From Thiotrichales bacterium (lineage in GTDB: Bacteria; Pseudomonadota; Gammaproteobacteria; Beggiatoales; Beggiatoaceae), in the NCBI GenBank assembly GCA_016744475.1, contig JADGEH010000043.1, forward strand, positions 1 through 35,797: DNA of 35,797 bases. The letters are read 5' to 3'. How positions within the stretch are numbered: position 1 is the stretch's first letter; every line of letters begins with the position of its first letter. The translations under genes were made by a program, and so were the position numbers. Positions 34,146 to 35,797 of the stretch are shown piece by piece. The notes under the pieces are model-generated. The model worked only from the letters and a program-made list of their open reading frames with translations, was not told where the DNA came from and did not search any database.

Positions 34146-35489
34146 ATGGGCAACAATAGAAAATTTTTCGGCACTGATGGCATTCGCGGCAAAGTGGGAG
34201 AATCCCCTATTACCCCAGAATTTGTCCTAAAACTGGGTTGGGCGATAGGACAAGTGCTGAACCGAGAAGGGCGCAACCGTATCTTAATCGGCAAAGACAC
34301 ACGTATTTCCGGTTACATGCTGGAATCCGCCCTAGAAGCCGGACTCTCCGCCGCTGGTATGCACATTCGCTTACTAGGTCCCATGCCCACGCCAGGTATT
34401 GCTTATTTAACCCGAACCTTTCACGCCAATGCGGGCATCGTCGTCAGCGCCTCGCACAATCCCTTTTATGACAACGGCATTAAGTTTTTTTCCAGCGATG
34501 GAGAAAAGCTGCCCGATGAAGTTGAATTAGCCATCGAAGCCGCATTAGAACGCCCCATGACCACCGTCGCCTCAGACCAACTGGGCAAAGCCAAACGGGT
34601 CGATGATGCCGCAGGACGCTATATCGAATTTTGCAAAAGCAGCATTCCCTCACATCTCAATCTTGACGGCATGAAGCTGGTGGTAGATTGCGCACATGGT
34701 GCGACCTATCACATCGCCCCCAGCGTTTTACAAGAACTCGGCGCACAAATACACAGCATTGGTACCGCTCCCGACGGCTTAAACATCAACCAAGATTGCG
34801 GAGCCACACAGCCGCAAGCCCTGCAAAAAGCCGTGTTAGAACAAAAAGCAGATATGGGCATCGCCTTAGATGGCGATGGAGATCGACTCATCATGGTCGA
34901 TCACACGGGCGACATCGTTGATGGCGACGAACTGTTATTTCTCATTGCGCGAGCGCGTCATCAAGCCCTCCAACTACGCGGCCCTGTCATCGGCACCTTA
35001 ATGAGCAATCTAGGCTTAGAACAAGCTTTAGAGCGCGAAGGCATGACTTTCCTTCGCGCCAACGTAGGCGACCGCTATGTGATGGAATTATTAAAACGCC
35101 ACAAGGGTTTATTAGGCGGGGAATCATCCGGGCATTTGATTTGTCTAGATCGCACCACGACGGGAGACGGCATCATCAGCGCCTTGCAGGTGTTAGCCAT
35201 TTGCCAGCAGGAAGGCAAAAGCCTGCACGATCTCAAACAAGGGATGCAGAAATACCCACAGATTTTGCGCAATGTGAGATTACCCAAAAAATGCGATGTG
35301 CTCAGCTTTCCTGCGGTGCAACAAGCGCTCAAAGCCGCAGAAGCAGAACTGGCAGATAAAGGCCGTGTCTTGCTGCGTTTATCCGGTACCGAGCCATTAG
35401 TGCGCGTCATGGTAGAAGGCGAAAATGCAGCTTTAGTCGAGCGTTTAGTAGAACAACTGGTGGGCGTTGTAAAAGAAGCGGTGGATTAA
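34146..35489 (+). CDS. glmM: Phosphoglucosamine mutase GlmM
   Basis: GlmM converts glucosamine-6-phosphate to glucosamine-1-phosphate on the way to UDP-GlcNAc for peptidoglycan and lipopolysaccharide. The 447-residue length is normal. [10 protein letters not shown] is at the N-terminus, the phosphoserine loop VSASHNPF has catalytic Ser103, the Mg-binding loop DGDGDR has Asp242, Asp244 and Asp246, the sugar-binding loop is GGESSGH, and the phosphate-binding loop [12 protein letters not shown] is near the C-terminus. AGGAA about 8 bp upstream of the ATG is a good Shine-Dalgarno. In many gammaproteobacteria glmM follows folP and ftsH; here it stands alone after a terminator, so it should have its own promoter in 34018-34145. 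Confidence 0.97.
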   Translation: MGNNRKFFGTDGIRGKVGESPITPEFVLKLGWAIGQVLNREGRNRILIGKDTRISGYMLESALEAGLSAAGMHIRLLGPMPTPGIAYLTRTFHANAGIVVSASHNPFYDNGIKFFSSDGEKLPDEVELAIEAALERPMTTVASDQLGKAKRVDDAAGRYIEFCKSSIPSHLNLDGMKLVVDCAHGATYHIAPSVLQELGAQIHSIGTAPDGLNINQDCGATQPQALQKAVLEQKADMGIALDGDGDRLIMVDHTGDIVDGDELLFLIARARHQALQLRGPVIGTLMSNLGLEQALEREGMTFLRANVGDRYVMELLKRHKGLLGGESSGHLICLDRTTTGDGIISALQVLAICQQEGKSLHDLKQGMQKYPQILRNVRLPKKCDVLSFPAVQQALKAAEAELADKGRVLLRLSGTEPLVRVMVEGENAALVERLVEQLVGVVKEAVD

Positions 35490-35516
35490 GTTTTGTGATA
35501 AATAAGCGATGAGCTT

Positions 35517-35544
35517 CCCCTCCTTCAAGGAGGGGATAGAGGGG
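35517..35544. repeat. Dispersed C-rich hairpin repeat, copy 3
   Basis: CCCCTCCTT and AAGGAGGGG (35517-35535) form a perfect 9-bp stem with a one-base loop, followed by ATAGAGGGGG, matching the tail of copy 1 at 13562-13593. It is 28 bp after the glmM stop. It could attenuate glmM transcription but has no T-run. Confidence 0.7.
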
Positions 35545-35597
35545 GAGAGAAAAAGCAATATTCCTTTTGTTAATGATAATCTAGGTTATTTTTCAGA

Positions 35598-35626
35598 CGG
35601 TTCATCCCCACAGGCGTGGGGAACAT
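35598..35626 (-). CRISPR. Solitary type I-E-like CRISPR repeat (no array)
   Basis: Read on the minus strand, the 29 bases begin ATGTTCCCCACGCC and end GTGGGGATGAACCG, matching the length, the central CCCCAC/GTGGGG stem and the GATGAACCG end of type I-E repeats. No second repeat is found at the expected 61-bp distance on either side, so this is a single repeat and not an array. The left flank contains AGGTTATTTTTCAGA directly against the repeat, reminiscent of the E. coli I-E leader end, although on the side opposite to that expected. No cas gene is in the window. Confidence 0.45.
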
Positions 35627-35723
35627 GGCTAACGCAGACAATTGCTCATCTAAGTAGTCATAAATTTAATGAAAAATCAATTGAATGAGCCTCAAACAAT
35701 ATAGCAAGATGACATCAGTTGTT

Positions 35724-35756
35724 AAGACTGCCAGTCCTTCAAGGACTGGCAGTCTT
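35724..35756. terminator. Perfect 16-bp hairpin
   Basis: AAGACTGCCAGTCCTT and AAGGACTGGCAGTCTT are exact reverse complements with a single base between them. No long T-run follows, so it may be a terminator for a gene beyond the window or a dispersed palindromic repeat. The region 35627-35723 holds nothing recognised. Confidence 0.5.
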
Positions 35757-35797
35757 GGGTTTGGCTCTATCGTAAGCCTATAAATGATATACTTTAG

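Noticed and set aside
35566..35690. CRISPR array
   Set aside because: Only one repeat is present; sequences at the expected 61-bp spacing on both sides do not match it.

Overview
The window looks like a chromosomal segment of a large-genome gammaproteobacterium, most like the filamentous sulfur bacteria (Beggiatoa/Thiothrix relatives). This is an inference from gene content: a gammaproteobacterial-type GlmM, abundant multi-PAS hybrid histidine kinases, a secreted TPR-CHAT protease beside a two-partner-secretion (TPS) haemagglutinin-like adhesin, a giant thrombospondin type 3 repeat protein, and many short palindromic repeats and MITE-like elements. No rRNA or tRNA gene was recognised, so species-level placement is not possible from sequence reading alone.

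Layout. 1-1.0 kb: a decayed IS5-type transposase, then a gene-poor stretch ending in a 162-bp MITE-like element. 1.0-4.4 kb (+): a flavoprotein disulfide reductase and a fatty-acyl-AMP-ligase-like protein with a fused carrier domain, 8 bp apart. 4.4-8.6 kb (-): queF, queC and a three-PAS/GAF hybrid kinase, tightly packed. 8.8-11.9 kb (-): a CHASE8-type membrane hybrid kinase whose stop overlaps a REC+PAS response regulator. 12.2-13.5 kb (-): a DUF2201-type metallopeptidase/VWA protein. 13.5-14.0 kb: palindromic repeats and a MITE fragment. 14.0-16.6 kb (+): a polytopic membrane protein with a C-terminal STAND/AAA-like ATPase. 16.6-26.6 kb (-): six closely spaced genes, in transcription order TPS adhesin, HTH-ATPase, small exported protein, exported TPR-CHAT protease, then the Septu pair ptuA and ptuB. 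26.6-26.9 kb: divergent promoter region with four phased TGTTAC half-sites. 26.9-33.8 kb (+): a 2273-residue exported calcium-binding-repeat protein with lectin-like ends. 33.8-34.0 kb: a strong terminator between two copies of a 68-bp compound palindrome. 34.1-35.5 kb (+): glmM. 35.5-35.8 kb: a lone type I-E-like CRISPR repeat and a perfect hairpin.

The most interesting part is 13.9-26.6 kb. An exported TPR-CHAT protease is co-oriented and near-contiguous with a TPS adhesin, an HTH-ATPase that could act as sensor or regulator, and an exported small protein. The anti-phage Septu pair follows 41 bp downstream. A second, membrane-embedded ATPase with a related P-loop module converges on the cluster. 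The CHAT/adhesin/ATPase part may be a surface-protein processing or sensing system, and Septu may be a neighbour or a co-transcribed defence module. These links are inferences from synteny and motifs; no TpsB transporter is present in the window.
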